From: Spirochaetaceae bacterium
GTDB lineage: Bacteria; Spirochaetota; Leptospiria; Leptospirales; Leptonemataceae
Direction of reading: 5' to 3'
DNA: 64,000 bases
NCBI GenBank assembly: GCA_002730875.1
Contig: PCBI01000015.1
Span: 310,001-374,000 of the forward strand
Below are positions 52,732 to 62,025 of this stretch, piece by piece (position 1 is the stretch's first letter; each line of letters opens with the position of its first letter). The notes beneath the pieces were generated by a model. It saw nothing but the letters and a program-made list of their open reading frames with translations. It was not told the origin of the DNA and did no database searches. A program made the position numbers and the translations under genes.

Positions 52732-53427
52732 TCAATTATTTGAAGAATCTTCACACAGGGCTCGGTTTTGGCGCAGGAAGGTGTAGGTTTGTTTCTGTAT
52801 TTCTTTCAGAACCATGTTGGCTTCCATCTCCAATCGCTGGGCCGCCTCATCGGTATGGGTTCTGACGGTTCTTTCTATCTTATAGTCCTGACACTCATCG
52901 TCCACACACAGGTTATAGCGAAACAGGGTTACAATATGACCGGGGCGAATACCCCCCGGCGTCTGAACGAATTCTCGCCGGGGAAAATAAGAAAGGTCCC
53001 TCTGCTCCACTTTGATAGAAAGCGTGCAGTCGGTTTGGGCAGTGGCATACCGATTGAGCTCATTATTGGAATCTGTGAAGCCGGTGTCCCGGGCCACCTT
53101 GAACTCATTGCGATGGATGGACTGCACGACGCCGGGCTCCAGTAATGTGCGAATGGAACCGCTGGTGTTTTCCAGATCGTCAAAAAAGATCCGATAGACG
53201 GTGTAGGATCGAATCCACTCCGGGCTCTCCAACCCCTCGCCTTCCCATGTGATTCGCACTCCAGGCCCCTGGTCCGGCGGAGGAATCATGAAGGTTTCTT
53301 CGATCACTGGCGGAACGCTTAGCTCTGTACAACCGGAACTAAAGGTCAGACCCAGCAATAACGCCGCGGGCCAGACCAGGAAACGTCGCAACTGCATGCG
53401 TTTTGATTCATACGGTAAGCCGAACAT
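52732..53427 (-). CDS. Hypothetical lipoprotein
   Basis: Not recognised. It starts at the ATG preceded by AGGAGG at ideal spacing, although this overlaps the upstream gene by 20 bp. A signal with lipobox (LLLGLTFSSGC). The mature part has a cysteine pair (NLCVDDECQDYKIERTV), and a C-terminal helix ends in Asn-Asn. Co-transcribed with the upstream SpoIIE-like gene. Confidence 0.75.
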   Translation of the reverse strand: MFGLPYESKRMQLRRFLVWPAALLLGLTFSSGCTELSVPPVIEETFMIPPPDQGPGVRITWEGEGLESPEWIRSYTVYRIFFDDLENTSGSIRTLLEPGVVQSIHRNEFKVARDTGFTDSNNELNRYATAQTDCTLSIKVEQRDLSYFPRREFVQTPGGIRPGHIVTLFRYNLCVDDECQDYKIERTVRTHTDEAAQRLEMEANMVLKEIQKQTYTFLRQNRALCEDSSNN

Positions 53428-54046
53428 GGAATGCCTCCTGGTATTGCTCCATTTGAAAGGAAATCAGATCCTGGTGGAGTGTCTCCATGTTTACAACACC
53501 GGCGATGTCTGTGTGGAAATGCAGTATGCCGCCTCGATCCCATTCAAGGGACTGGGAAGGCTGTTCCAGATCGGGCGAAATCCCCAGGGGAATACCGGAG
53601 CGAGTGGGGATTCGGTAATTGCCCTCATCGATCAATAAAAGCGGAGGCATTCCGGCAGCATAAACTCGGGCCAGGTAATAGTCTTCGGGATCCTCCTGGT
53701 CGGCAGGCTTCACTTCGAGGATGAGGCATTTCAGCGATTGCTGGTTTTCGCAGGCGATGGCCGACAGCCGGTTCATGGAAGCGTTGCTGTCTTCATCCAG
53801 ACAGTCCAGCAGGGAATCCCCCAGGGAGTCATTTCTGGTAGTGCCCGGTAGCTCTTGCAGTAGTCCCAGGAATGCAAACAGGCCTTCATCGGACCAGGAC
53901 ACTCGCAGAAGACCCAGACCATGATCCAGAGCCCTGTGACTCCTTATTACGTTTCCCGCTTCTTCGAGTTCTGCGTCCGCGGGCAAATACAGTTCTGCAT
54001 CAAATCTCAGCCGTTCCGCACTGAGTGGATAATCAAAGCGCTGCAT
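53408..54046 (-). CDS. Possible degenerate SpoIIE/PP2C-type phosphatase
   Basis: 212 aa. The second half resembles the end of SpoIIE-like PP2C domains: VYAAGMPPLLLIDEG (for AGHPPxLL), RSGIPLGIS (for G-x-PLG) and GGILHFHTDIAGVV (for LLLYTDGV). The first half lacks the expected metal-binding D-G and D-x-x-G-H-G motifs, and the last DG reads DIAG. It is therefore likely inactive, or the resemblance is chance. Coupled to the following lipoprotein gene by overlap. Confidence 0.4.
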   Translation of the reverse strand: MQRFDYPLSAERLRFDAELYLPADAELEEAGNVIRSHRALDHGLGLLRVSWSDEGLFAFLGLLQELPGTTRNDSLGDSLLDCLDEDSNASMNRLSAIACENQQSLKCLILEVKPADQEDPEDYYLARVYAAGMPPLLLIDEGNYRIPTRSGIPLGISPDLEQPSQSLEWDRGGILHFHTDIAGVVNMETLHQDLISFQMEQYQEAFHVRLTV

Positions 54047-54136
54047 TGTAGACTACTGTAGCTTTTTTTCCCTCTGTCATAGGAAGCGGTTTTTTTCCCC
54101 GGTTAACGATTCTGTGTTTTCTATACACCGGGTCCT

Positions 54137-54922
54137 TTGAACCTGGCCACTGTGAGACTCGGCCTGGTTAAGCATCTAAATGCCCATCCTCTGGACTTTG
54201 GATTCCGAAAGCACGGAGGGCACTCTTTGCACGAGGATACCCCTGCCCGGCTCTATTCCATGCTCGGCGAAGGCCAGCTGGACGCCGCGCTGATAAGCTC
54301 CGTAGAGTGCCTGCGAAATGAGCATCGTTTCGCTTACTGTCGCTCTGTGGGTGTATGCTGCTCCGGGGCGCTGCGAAGCATACTCTATTTCGAGTCCAGA
54401 GAGGGCCGGAAAGAGTTGGACCTGAAGGCTCGTCCGCCTGCCCGGATCCATGCAGACAGCGGCTCCCGAAGCTCGGTAGCATTGCTGCAGGTGCTATACC
54501 ATTCGTCCACCGGTGGGCTGCCTTTCTTGAACTCTATGGAGCCGGAAAGGATTCCGGAAAGTGTACTTGCCGAAAGCGATTCTGGCGGACTCCTGATAGG
54601 CGATGCCGCCCTGGATTTCACCGAACGTCCGGACATTGACCGATTCCTGGTAGCGGATCTGGGTCAGTGGTGGAAGGATCGGGAAGGTCTACCTTTTGTT
54701 TTTGCGCTCTGGGCATACCCGAAAGAGCATCCGGTTGCTGATTCAATGTTTGAAGAGTCCCTTAGTGCCGGCCTGGATCACCTGGATGAGATCGCCGCTT
54801 CCTCCAGGTTTTCTTTTGCCCGGCATTATATCACTGATCTTCTTCATTACCGCCTGGGAACACCGGAATGGCAGGCTCTGCAGCGCTTCCGGGACCGTCT
54901 TCAGGCATTGGATTTGCTTTGA
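54137..54922 (+). CDS. mqnA: Chorismate dehydratase (futalosine menaquinone pathway)
   Basis: MqnA makes 3-enolpyruvylbenzoate from chorismate at the start of the futalosine route to menaquinone. It is a periplasmic-binding-protein-like fold. Visible are the opening VRLGLVKHLNAHPLDF, LDAALISSVECLRN, and HADSGSRSSVALLQVL, all typical. The TTG start is uncertain; the GTG at 54152 begins exactly at the conserved strand. The 3' end overlaps the convergent lipoprotein gene by 92 bp. Confidence 0.9.
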   Translation: MNLATVRLGLVKHLNAHPLDFGFRKHGGHSLHEDTPARLYSMLGEGQLDAALISSVECLRNEHRFAYCRSVGVCCSGALRSILYFESREGRKELDLKARPPARIHADSGSRSSVALLQVLYHSSTGGLPFLNSMEPERIPESVLAESDSGGLLIGDAALDFTERPDIDRFLVADLGQWWKDREGLPFVFALWAYPKEHPVADSMFEESLSAGLDHLDEIAASSRFSFARHYITDLLHYRLGTPEWQALQRFRDRLQALDLL

Positions 54923-55607
54923 TCTCCAATCGCCAGAGGTTGGGATTTTTTCGATTTATAGTGCCCTCCAGCGGAACATTGTAGTAGATGCGTCCCGGAC
55001 CTGCGGTAGCTCCGGCATTCGCGTAGACGTTATAATACCAGGGCGCAGTGATGGACAGCTTCAGGGCACGGGAGCGCAGCGAGTTTTCCAGATACGTATG
55101 AAAGTTTTGAGCGATCCTGCCGGCATCTTCCTTTAGCCCGCCGCTGGTGGGAAAGGCTCGCTGAATCACCAGACGCTGATCCAGATAGTACACCCGGGTT
55201 TGCCCCAGAAGTAATTGCTCCAGGCTTTCTGGCTTTTTGAAACGAATCCTGTACTCCACCTGTCTTTGCCTGGGAAAACGCTCATCGGGCTCATACATTT
55301 CCCGGGACTTGAACCCTTCCAGAATCAGGTTTCCTTCGCTATCGGCGATCCCAAACTTTTGGCGGACCGTCTCTTCCGTAGCCGGAAGAAAGGCCAGCAG
55401 AGATCGGCCGGACTCCGCCTGCAACGGCACTCGGTACTTGTAATCAACATAGCCGCTGTAATTCGGGGCCAGATACAGATGCTCTTCGTATTCGAAACAG
55501 GAGGCCAGTAGAAGCCCGGTAAGTAGAATGGCAATGCGGCAGGCTTTTTTGAACCTGAAGGGAAATTGAATTGATGCTAGAATCCAAATTGAAGCTCTGT
55601 TTCTCAT
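54831..55607 (-). CDS. Hypothetical lipoprotein
   Basis: Not recognised. The ATG at 55607 is preceded by GGAGG at good spacing. The signal is long but ends LLTGLLLASC, a standard lipobox. The mature part is beta-rich with many Tyr and Arg and a Pro/Gly C-terminus. Its start codon overlaps the start codon of the divergent prenyltransferase (CATG at 55605-55608), and its end overlaps mqnA. Confidence 0.75.
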   Translation of the reverse strand: MRNRASIWILASIQFPFRFKKACRIAILLTGLLLASCFEYEEHLYLAPNYSGYVDYKYRVPLQAESGRSLLAFLPATEETVRQKFGIADSEGNLILEGFKSREMYEPDERFPRQRQVEYRIRFKKPESLEQLLLGQTRVYYLDQRLVIQRAFPTSGGLKEDAGRIAQNFHTYLENSLRSRALKLSITAPWYYNVYANAGATAGPGRIYYNVPLEGTINRKNPNLWRLEIKANPMPEDGPGSAAEPAIPVFPGGNEEDQ

Positions 55608-56514
55608 GGCCGCTGCCTCCAACCTATTCCACACCGCCAGAAACTATCTGGTCATGATCAAATTCTCTCATTCCATTTTCGCCCTGCCCTTTGCCGGAAT
55701 AGGAATGATTGAAGTGCTGAACTGGGACGGCTTCCAGGTTCCCGGCACCGTCGAGCTTGTCCATCGAATCCTGGCCTGTCTGGTTTGTATGGTAAGCCTC
55801 CGAAGCGCCGCCATGGGCTTTAACCGGATTGTGGATCGCAAATATGATGCCGCCAATCCACGAACCGCCAGCCGGGAGATCCCGGCCGGCACCATACCTC
55901 TTAAATCGGCTATCGTGTTTACCGTGCTCGGGATTCTGGTCTTCGTTGTGGCCGCTTTCAGTATGGGACCGCTGGTAGGCTTTCTTTCCTTTGCCGCTGT
56001 AGTATTCGTTCTGGGCTATTCGCTAACAAAGCGCTTCACTTATCTTTGCCATTACTTTCTGGGATTGGCCATTGGCCTGGTGCCTTCGGCAGTATGGATC
56101 GCTTTTTCCGGCACGCTGGACTGGATTGCCGTTTACTGGTCGTTGGGACTTGCTCTTTATATCGCCGGCTTTGACATCATCTATTCCTGCCAGGATGTGG
56201 AGTTTGATCGATCCCAGGGGTTGCACTCTTTGCCGGGTCGGCTTGGCAGGAAAAACGCTTTATGGATGGCAAGATTGAGTCATGTTCTGGCCCTGGCCTG
56301 TTTTGCTCGGGCGGGGCTGGAAGCGCAAAATGGACTGATATTCTTTCTGGGACTGGCGCTGGTAGCTGCGCTTTTCTTCTATGAGCATTATCTTGTCCGC
56401 GATGGACGAGAAGAGAACATCCCGGTGGCTTTTTTTAACATAAATGCCTATGTCAGCTCTCTGTTGTTCATTATCTTACTGGCGGACCGATGGATTCATC
56501 TGGCAACAACGTAG
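55606..56514 (+). CDS. mqnP: UbiA-family prenyltransferase, probably MqnP
   Basis: An inner-membrane prenyltransferase with about eight TM helices. The opening YLVMIKFSHSIFALPFA, first Asp-rich motif FNRIVDRKYDAANPRTASR and second motif IYSCQDVEFDRSQGLHSLP are all intact. With mqnA upstream and ubiX downstream, and no ubi pathway evident, the substrate is likely the futalosine-derived aromatic acid, so MqnP is preferred to UbiA (inference). It overlaps the LON-domain gene by 25 bp. Confidence 0.85.
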   Translation: MAAASNLFHTARNYLVMIKFSHSIFALPFAGIGMIEVLNWDGFQVPGTVELVHRILACLVCMVSLRSAAMGFNRIVDRKYDAANPRTASREIPAGTIPLKSAIVFTVLGILVFVVAAFSMGPLVGFLSFAAVVFVLGYSLTKRFTYLCHYFLGLAIGLVPSAVWIAFSGTLDWIAVYWSLGLALYIAGFDIIYSCQDVEFDRSQGLHSLPGRLGRKNALWMARLSHVLALACFARAGLEAQNGLIFFLGLALVAALFFYEHYLVRDGREENIPVAFFNINAYVSSLLFIILLADRWIHLATT

Positions 56515-57137
56515 CGGCCGTATTTCCCCTGGGCACGGTCCTGTTTCCGGGCATGCCTTTGCCGCTTCACATATTTGAACCGCGGTACAGGCAAATGATG
56601 GAAGATGTTCTGGCGGGCTTACCGCTGACCATCTTTTCCATTCAAGAAGGTCAGGAGGCGCTGGGCGAACTGGCCAAACCCGCCTCGGCAGGCACGCTGA
56701 TACGTCTGGATTCGGTGGAACGAATGGCCGATGGTCGTATGAATCTACTGGTCACCGGTACGCATCGTGTAAAATGGAAAGAGCAGATCTCCGATGAACC
56801 TTACATTAAGGCCGCTCTTGAATTCTGGCCGGACGAAGACTCCGAGGATGAGAAAGCCCGCCAGAAGGAACTGGCGGCGCTAATCCATAGGGAGCTTTCC
56901 GATTATCTTTCCCTATTAAAAATCAAGACAAAGGTAGAATTGCCCACGGAGCCCGAGATGATTGCCCATCTTTCCATTCAAAACAGCGGGCTTCCTTTGC
57001 CGCAACGACAACAGTTTCTGGAAATCCCAACACTGACGGAAAGGATGGAACGTGCCCTGAATGTGCTGCGCAGGAAAAACCTTCTAATCCGCTCCAGTCC
57101 GGGTCCCAACATTCAGCAGGGCGAAAGCCTGAACTAG
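56490..57137 (+). CDS. LON substrate-binding-domain protein
   Basis: 215 aa consisting only of the N-terminal domain of Lon protease: VFPLGTVLFPGMPLPLHIFEPRYRQMM at the start and the helical end (RMERALNVLRRKNLL). No ATPase or protease part. Stand-alone LON proteins occur in many bacteria; the role is not well settled. It overlaps the end of the prenyltransferase gene, which suggests one transcript. Confidence 0.9.
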   Translation: MDSSGNNVAAVFPLGTVLFPGMPLPLHIFEPRYRQMMEDVLAGLPLTIFSIQEGQEALGELAKPASAGTLIRLDSVERMADGRMNLLVTGTHRVKWKEQISDEPYIKAALEFWPDEDSEDEKARQKELAALIHRELSDYLSLLKIKTKVELPTEPEMIAHLSIQNSGLPLPQRQQFLEIPTLTERMERALNVLRRKNLLIRSSPGPNIQQGESLN

Positions 57138-57274
57138 CGAGGGGATGGAATGGCCGATCCAGCGCATACCATAACCAGACGGAGGGGAAAAAACTGAGAT
57201 TGATTGGATGAATGGCCAGGAAGACGGCAACCAGGCAAAACGCGGAAAGAAATCAAAGTGAAACTTGGAGCACA

Positions 57275-57898
57275 GTGAAAAACGAAGAAAAGAAAAGCCT
57301 GATCATTGGAATCACCGGAGCAAGCGGCGCGCTGTATGCCGTGCATTTGATTAACGCACTGATGGATCATGTTCCGGGCCAAACTCAACTGATAATGAGT
57401 CCTTCCGGGCTACGAGTATGCAACGAGGAAATGGATACGAACCTTTCCACCGCGCAGGATTACCTGGATTGGATCATGGAGCGTCGAGCAAAGTCTGATT
57501 CCCTGCACTCCTTCAGTCTGGAGGACTATCGGGACATTGGCGCGCGTGCGGCCTCGGGTTCCAATCATCATGACGGTATGGCCATCGTTCCCTGCAGCAT
57601 GAAAACCCTGGCATCCATCAGTCACGGACTGACTCAAAATCTCATTGAACGGGCCGCCGACGTCACATTGAAAGAAAGACGGAAGCTGGTGGTAGTACCC
57701 AGGGAGGCCCCTTACAGTCTCATTCATCTTCGTAACATGACATCTATCACCGAGGCCGGCGCCATCGTTCTGCCCGCCAGTCCTGGTTTCTATCAGAAGC
57801 CTGCCGATCTGGACGATCTGGGTCGTTTCATTGCCGGGCGTATTCTATCTTCCCTGGGCATCCAGGTTCGTCTATTTCGCCCCTGGCTGGAGCAGTAG
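57275..57898 (+). CDS. ubiX: Flavin prenyltransferase
   Basis: This enzyme makes prenylated FMN for UbiD-type decarboxylases. SLIIGITGASGALYAVHL at the N-terminus, MSPSG, the SxxHxG region NHHDGMAIVPCSMKTLASISHG and LVVVPREAPYSLIHLRNM are the family blocks. The GTG at 57275 with GGAG upstream starts just before the conserved strand; the frame also allows an ATG at 57212. In the futalosine pathway the partner would be the UbiD-like MqnL, which is not in the window. Confidence 0.92.
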   Translation: MKNEEKKSLIIGITGASGALYAVHLINALMDHVPGQTQLIMSPSGLRVCNEEMDTNLSTAQDYLDWIMERRAKSDSLHSFSLEDYRDIGARAASGSNHHDGMAIVPCSMKTLASISHGLTQNLIERAADVTLKERRKLVVVPREAPYSLIHLRNMTSITEAGAIVLPASPGFYQKPADLDDLGRFIAGRILSSLGIQVRLFRPWLEQ

Positions 57899-58055
57899 CC
57901 ACGATACCACATCCGGCCAATAGGCCAGTTTAGCTGCTTTGCGCGGTTTTCGCCCTGGCGGTGGATTGGCCGAGGCGCTTTCTCTCAAGATCTGCTGACT
58001 TTGTAACATCCAAAAAGCGGTTGGCTGAGTGAACGGCGGCAGAATTCTCGCTACG

Positions 58056-59318
58056 ATGAGCGACGCCGGCCAAGAAAAACGAAAATACAGCAAGGAAACC
58101 CTGGAGCAATTCGAAACGCTCAAACGAGGGGTGGAAGAGATCCTTCCCGAACAACCGCTGCTGGATAAATTGGAAAAGGCCCTAACCACCGGCAAGCCTC
58201 TGAAAATCAAAGCGGGCTTCGATCCCACCGCGCCGGATCTGCACCTGGGGCATACCGTTCTTCTACGCAAACTGCGACAGTTCCAGGATCTGGGTCATGA
58301 AGTAACCTTTTTGATCGGCGACTTCACCGCCACCATCGGCGATCCCACGGGACGTTCGGCCACTCGAAAAAGGCTCACAGCCGAAGAAGTCAAGATAAAC
58401 GCAAGGACGTACGAAGAACAGGTGTTCAAGATTCTGGATCGGGAAAAGACAAAAATCGTATTCAACTCTGAATGGTGTATGACCATGAAAGTGGAAGAGG
58501 TGCTGGGTCTCACGGCCCGGTACACCGTGGCCAGGATGATTGAGCGGGACGACTTCAGCAAGCGAATGAAGGCCGGCGAAAGCATCAGCATCATCGAATT
58601 CATTTATCCACTGTTTCAGGGCTACGATTCGGTGGTTCTGGAGTCCGACGTGGAGCTGGGCGGTACGGACCAGAAGTTCAATCTCCTGGTGGGGCGGGAG
58701 CTGCAGAGTCAGTATGGTCAGGAACCCCAGGTTATCATGACGTTGCCGTTGCTTGTGGGGCTGGATGGGCAGAAGAAAATGTCCAAGTCCTACGATAACT
58801 ATATTGGCATCGACGAAACGCCCTACAACGTATTTGCTAAATCCATGTCGGTTTCCGACGATCTCATGTGGGATTATTACACGCTTCTAACTTCCGTTCC
58901 TTTTGACGAAATCGAAGAACTCAAAAAAGATCCGCTGAATGCCAAAAAGAAGCTGGCCGCGCACCTGGTGGATTTTCTGCATCCGACGACGGACAAAGAA
59001 ACAGGAAAAAACCAGGGCGAACTGGCTCGCCAGGCCTGGGATAGCGAGAAAGGCAAAGATGGCCGGGATAAGATGGTATTACCCCCGGATACCCCGGTAC
59101 TTACCGTTAAGGAAAAAGAAATCCCGCTGACCCAGGCTGTGGTGGATGCCGGTCTGGAAAAAAGCGCAAGCGCCGTAAAACGATTGATCGAGTCCGGGGC
59201 CATTCGCATGGGAGAGGATCTGCAACAAGTCCAGGACAAGCAGTTTGTGCTCACATTTCCCGGGAAATACCAGTTCAAGATCGGGAAAAAGAAATATCTG
59301 ATCGTCCAATCGGATTAG
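58056..59318 (+). CDS. tyrS: Tyrosyl-tRNA synthetase
   Basis: A class I synthetase charging tRNA-Tyr. [16 protein letters not shown] holds the HIGH-like motif (HLGH) and [12 protein letters not shown] the KMSKS motif. The C-terminal 60 residues form an S4 RNA-binding domain ([25 protein letters not shown]). The sequence layout is of the TyrZ type. The ATG at 58056 is preferred; a GTG at 58029 would add nine residues. The next gene starts directly after the stop. Confidence 0.95.
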   Translation: MSDAGQEKRKYSKETLEQFETLKRGVEEILPEQPLLDKLEKALTTGKPLKIKAGFDPTAPDLHLGHTVLLRKLRQFQDLGHEVTFLIGDFTATIGDPTGRSATRKRLTAEEVKINARTYEEQVFKILDREKTKIVFNSEWCMTMKVEEVLGLTARYTVARMIERDDFSKRMKAGESISIIEFIYPLFQGYDSVVLESDVELGGTDQKFNLLVGRELQSQYGQEPQVIMTLPLLVGLDGQKKMSKSYDNYIGIDETPYNVFAKSMSVSDDLMWDYYTLLTSVPFDEIEELKKDPLNAKKKLAAHLVDFLHPTTDKETGKNQGELARQAWDSEKGKDGRDKMVLPPDTPVLTVKEKEIPLTQAVVDAGLEKSASAVKRLIESGAIRMGEDLQQVQDKQFVLTFPGKYQFKIGKKKYLIVQSD

Positions 59319-59897
59319 ATGAAAACTGCAAAAACCGATTTCGCAGACCCATTCCAGTTCGAGAGCCGCAGGCCATCTGGGTTACCGGCAGGCAGATGGG
59401 GTAGCGTCATGTTTCTGGTGTCGGGCCTGCTTCTAATAGTAGCCTGTAGCGGGTCTGGAATCATTCGTCAGGCCGGACCAGGCCAGTCCAGCGAAGGCAA
59501 TAGCGGTGAATCGGTTCAGACAACGGAATCAGGCAAGGAAAGCGTGCGAAAGGACCAGGTAAAAGAAGGCCTGTACACACTTTACGGCACATTGATTCGC
59601 CGGGAGTATCCACCGCGAAGCGTGGAGGCCTACTCCGGCGCCGAGTTCTTTTTGCATGATCCCCACTACTTTAGTTCGGGAATACCATTTGTAATCGATC
59701 GGATCGTGCTACAACCTTCCGATAAGGTCAGTCGCGAGGATCTACTGTCTCGCGACCATGAATTTGTAACTGTGACTGTTATTAAAGTGGAAGGCACCCT
59801 TCCCGACCCAAGAAGTAGCTATCCTGTTAATCCCGATGGAAGTCCGGTGCGTCAGGGAGGCGGCTGGCAGGTTTTGCAGATACTGCCCGGACCGTAG
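59319..59897 (+). CDS. Hypothetical lipoprotein
   Basis: Not recognised. The ATG follows the tyrS stop with no gap, so it is translationally linked. A lipobox LLIVAC is at residue 43 (an alternative ATG at 59409 gives a shorter signal). The mature part has a Ser/Gly/Gln-rich start and a compact beta-rich end (GLYTLYGTLIRREYPPRSVEAY). Confidence 0.7.
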   Translation: MKTAKTDFADPFQFESRRPSGLPAGRWGSVMFLVSGLLLIVACSGSGIIRQAGPGQSSEGNSGESVQTTESGKESVRKDQVKEGLYTLYGTLIRREYPPRSVEAYSGAEFFLHDPHYFSSGIPFVIDRIVLQPSDKVSREDLLSRDHEFVTVTVIKVEGTLPDPRSSYPVNPDGSPVRQGGGWQVLQILPGP

Positions 59898-60053
59898 CTA
59901 CGACCGTAGCTACTCTCTTCCCGTTCAGGGCTTTACTTGCCAGACTTACCAGACCTGCTTCGGCGCCGCATCCGAGGGCGGCCGATTAACGACTGCCCCA
60001 ATATCGACAGCTGACAGGATCAACTTCCTGGCAGATCTTAGGTCTGACGCGAC

Positions 60054-61529
60054 TCAATAGGTCTTCGTTACGATGCCGCTTCGATCCAGCTTGAAGTCCG
60101 ATTCAACGCTGGCGGCAAATCGGAACAGGCTATCCTCTTCGAAGTGCGGAGCGGTGATTTGCATGCCCACCGGCAATCCATCGGAATCCATGCCCATGGG
60201 CAGACTGAGCGCAGGTACACCGCCCAGATTCACAGATATGGTCATCAAATCGCTTTGATACATGGCGATGGGGTTTTCCGCCTTTTCCCCGATCTTGAAA
60301 GCGGTGGTCGGGCTCGTAGGCTGCACAATGAAGTCCAGATCCTTGAAGAACTGAAGATACTCGGCTCGGACCATGCGTCGGGCCTTCTGTGCAGAGTTGT
60401 AGTAGGCGTCGAAATAGCCGGAAGATAGTACAAAAGTTCCCAGAAGGATTCTTCGTTTGACTTCCGGTCCAAAGCCTTCGGTGCGACTTCGCACATACAA
60501 ATCCTGTAGATTGCTTTGCTGGCTCCGCCTGCCATACCGGATGCCGTCGAATCGCGACAGGTTACTCGATGCTTCGGCTGTCGCCAGGATGTAGTAGATA
60601 GGAATTACATATTTCCAGAGTTTGCTTTCGATTTCGGTGACAACACATCCCTGCTTTTCCAGCCAGTTTCGCATATCCGTGCAGGCTTTCAGAACCGATT
60701 CGTCGAAGCCCTCCGATTTTGCTTCGGGAAAAAGAATCCCCACTTTCTTGCCTTTTAGATCCTTTCCGGAATAAGGTTTCACGGTAGCGGCTGTCGGATA
60801 CTTGTCCGCATACGGATGCGAAGTGGAGTCACGGGTGTCCTTGCCTTCGATCAAAGAAAGAAGCAACGCGGAATCCTCCACGCTCAAAGACATGGGACCA
60901 ATTTGATCCAGACTGGAAGCAAAAGCCACCAGGCCGTATCGAGAAACCTTTCCGTAAGTTGGCTTCATTCCCACAATGCCGCAGAATGATGCCGGTTGAC
61001 GGATGGATCCGCCGGTATCGCTTCCCAGGGCCAGCGGAGCGGAAAGCGAGCCCACAGCGGCGGCAGATCCGCCGGACGAACCCCCTGGCACTCGTGCCGG
61101 ATCAAATGGATTGCGGGTGGTTCGAAAAGCGGAGTTTTCGGTGGAAGAACCCATGGCGAATTCATCCAGATTGGTCCGACCATAGAGCACCGCTCCGGCG
61201 GATCTCAGTTTTTCGATTACGGTAGCGTCGTAAGGCGAGCGATAGTCCTTGAGGAAGTTTGAGCTGCAGGTAGTTTTCTCTTCCCTGTCACAGATATTGT
61301 CTTTGATCGCCACCGGAACTCCGTCCAGTGGGCTCAATCGATTTCCTTTCTTGATGCGTTCGTCCGACTTTTTCGCAGCGTCCATGATCCTGGATTCGTC
61401 CAGGGCATTGAACATTTCCAGACTGGAGCAGGCGTTCGCCCGGTCTAAATAGGCTCGGGTAAGTTCCTGGGATGTGTATTCGCCTTTTTCCAGGGATTGC
61501 GAGTGCTGTGTTGCTGTTCGATCAATCAT
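60054..61529 (-). CDS. gatA: Asp/Glu-tRNA amidotransferase subunit A
   Basis: GatA releases ammonia from glutamine for conversion of Glu-tRNA(Gln) or Asp-tRNA(Asn). Amidase-signature triad: Lys76 in PVAIKDNIC, the cis-Ser and nucleophile in RVPGGSSGGSAAAVG and GSDTGGSIRQPA. 491 aa is typical. It follows gatC by 124 bp in the same direction; gatB is not in the window, so the complex is encoded in at least two places. Confidence 0.95.
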   Translation of the reverse strand: MIDRTATQHSQSLEKGEYTSQELTRAYLDRANACSSLEMFNALDESRIMDAAKKSDERIKKGNRLSPLDGVPVAIKDNICDREEKTTCSSNFLKDYRSPYDATVIEKLRSAGAVLYGRTNLDEFAMGSSTENSAFRTTRNPFDPARVPGGSSGGSAAAVGSLSAPLALGSDTGGSIRQPASFCGIVGMKPTYGKVSRYGLVAFASSLDQIGPMSLSVEDSALLLSLIEGKDTRDSTSHPYADKYPTAATVKPYSGKDLKGKKVGILFPEAKSEGFDESVLKACTDMRNWLEKQGCVVTEIESKLWKYVIPIYYILATAEASSNLSRFDGIRYGRRSQQSNLQDLYVRSRTEGFGPEVKRRILLGTFVLSSGYFDAYYNSAQKARRMVRAEYLQFFKDLDFIVQPTSPTTAFKIGEKAENPIAMYQSDLMTISVNLGGVPALSLPMGMDSDGLPVGMQITAPHFEEDSLFRFAASVESDFKLDRSGIVTKTY

Positions 61530-61653
61530 GATGCTACCTTGATTCTCAGGTTCCTGCGGGGATTTATAAGATCGGGCGTATGTGTAGACAATGCAGCCAG
61601 GGCGCCGGCGATAGGATTTAGAATTGGGTTCACGAGGGTCCCTGGCCTATCGC

Positions 61654-61947
61654 CTATCCTTCTGACTCTATGACGCCCGGAACCACAAAGTGGCCGGACT
61701 GAAAGTCTGGTGCGATGGCCGCGATCGCCTCCGTTCCCAGGGGCTCCACAGGCTCGTCCGGCCGGGCCATATCCCGGGTATCCAGTTCTGACATACCGGC
61801 GGCCTCTTCCACCTGGATTTCGTTGATCTGCTCCACGGATTCCAGGATCCGGTTGAAGTCTGACATCAGATTCTTCAGACTTTCATCTTCGGGATCCAGC
61901 CGCGCAAGTTTGCAGAGGTCTTTAAATTCAGATTCTGAGATCACCAT
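61654..61947 (-). CDS. gatC: Asp/Glu-tRNA amidotransferase subunit C
   Basis: GatC stabilises the GatA-GatB complex. The 97 residues fit the family: DLCKLARLDPEDESLKNLMSDFNRILESVEQINEI, then a loop and a C-terminal IAPDFQSGHFVVPGVIE that wraps GatA. It lies upstream of gatA on the same strand. Confidence 0.93.
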   Translation of the reverse strand: MVISESEFKDLCKLARLDPEDESLKNLMSDFNRILESVEQINEIQVEEAAGMSELDTRDMARPDEPVEPLGTEAIAAIAPDFQSGHFVVPGVIESEG

Positions 61948-62025
61948 TGACTGAGGCCTGTAGCCGCCTCAGCAGTCAATGGAAATATGAATTGACCTAC
62001 TGCCAGAATCTGAGAGCCTTTCGGT

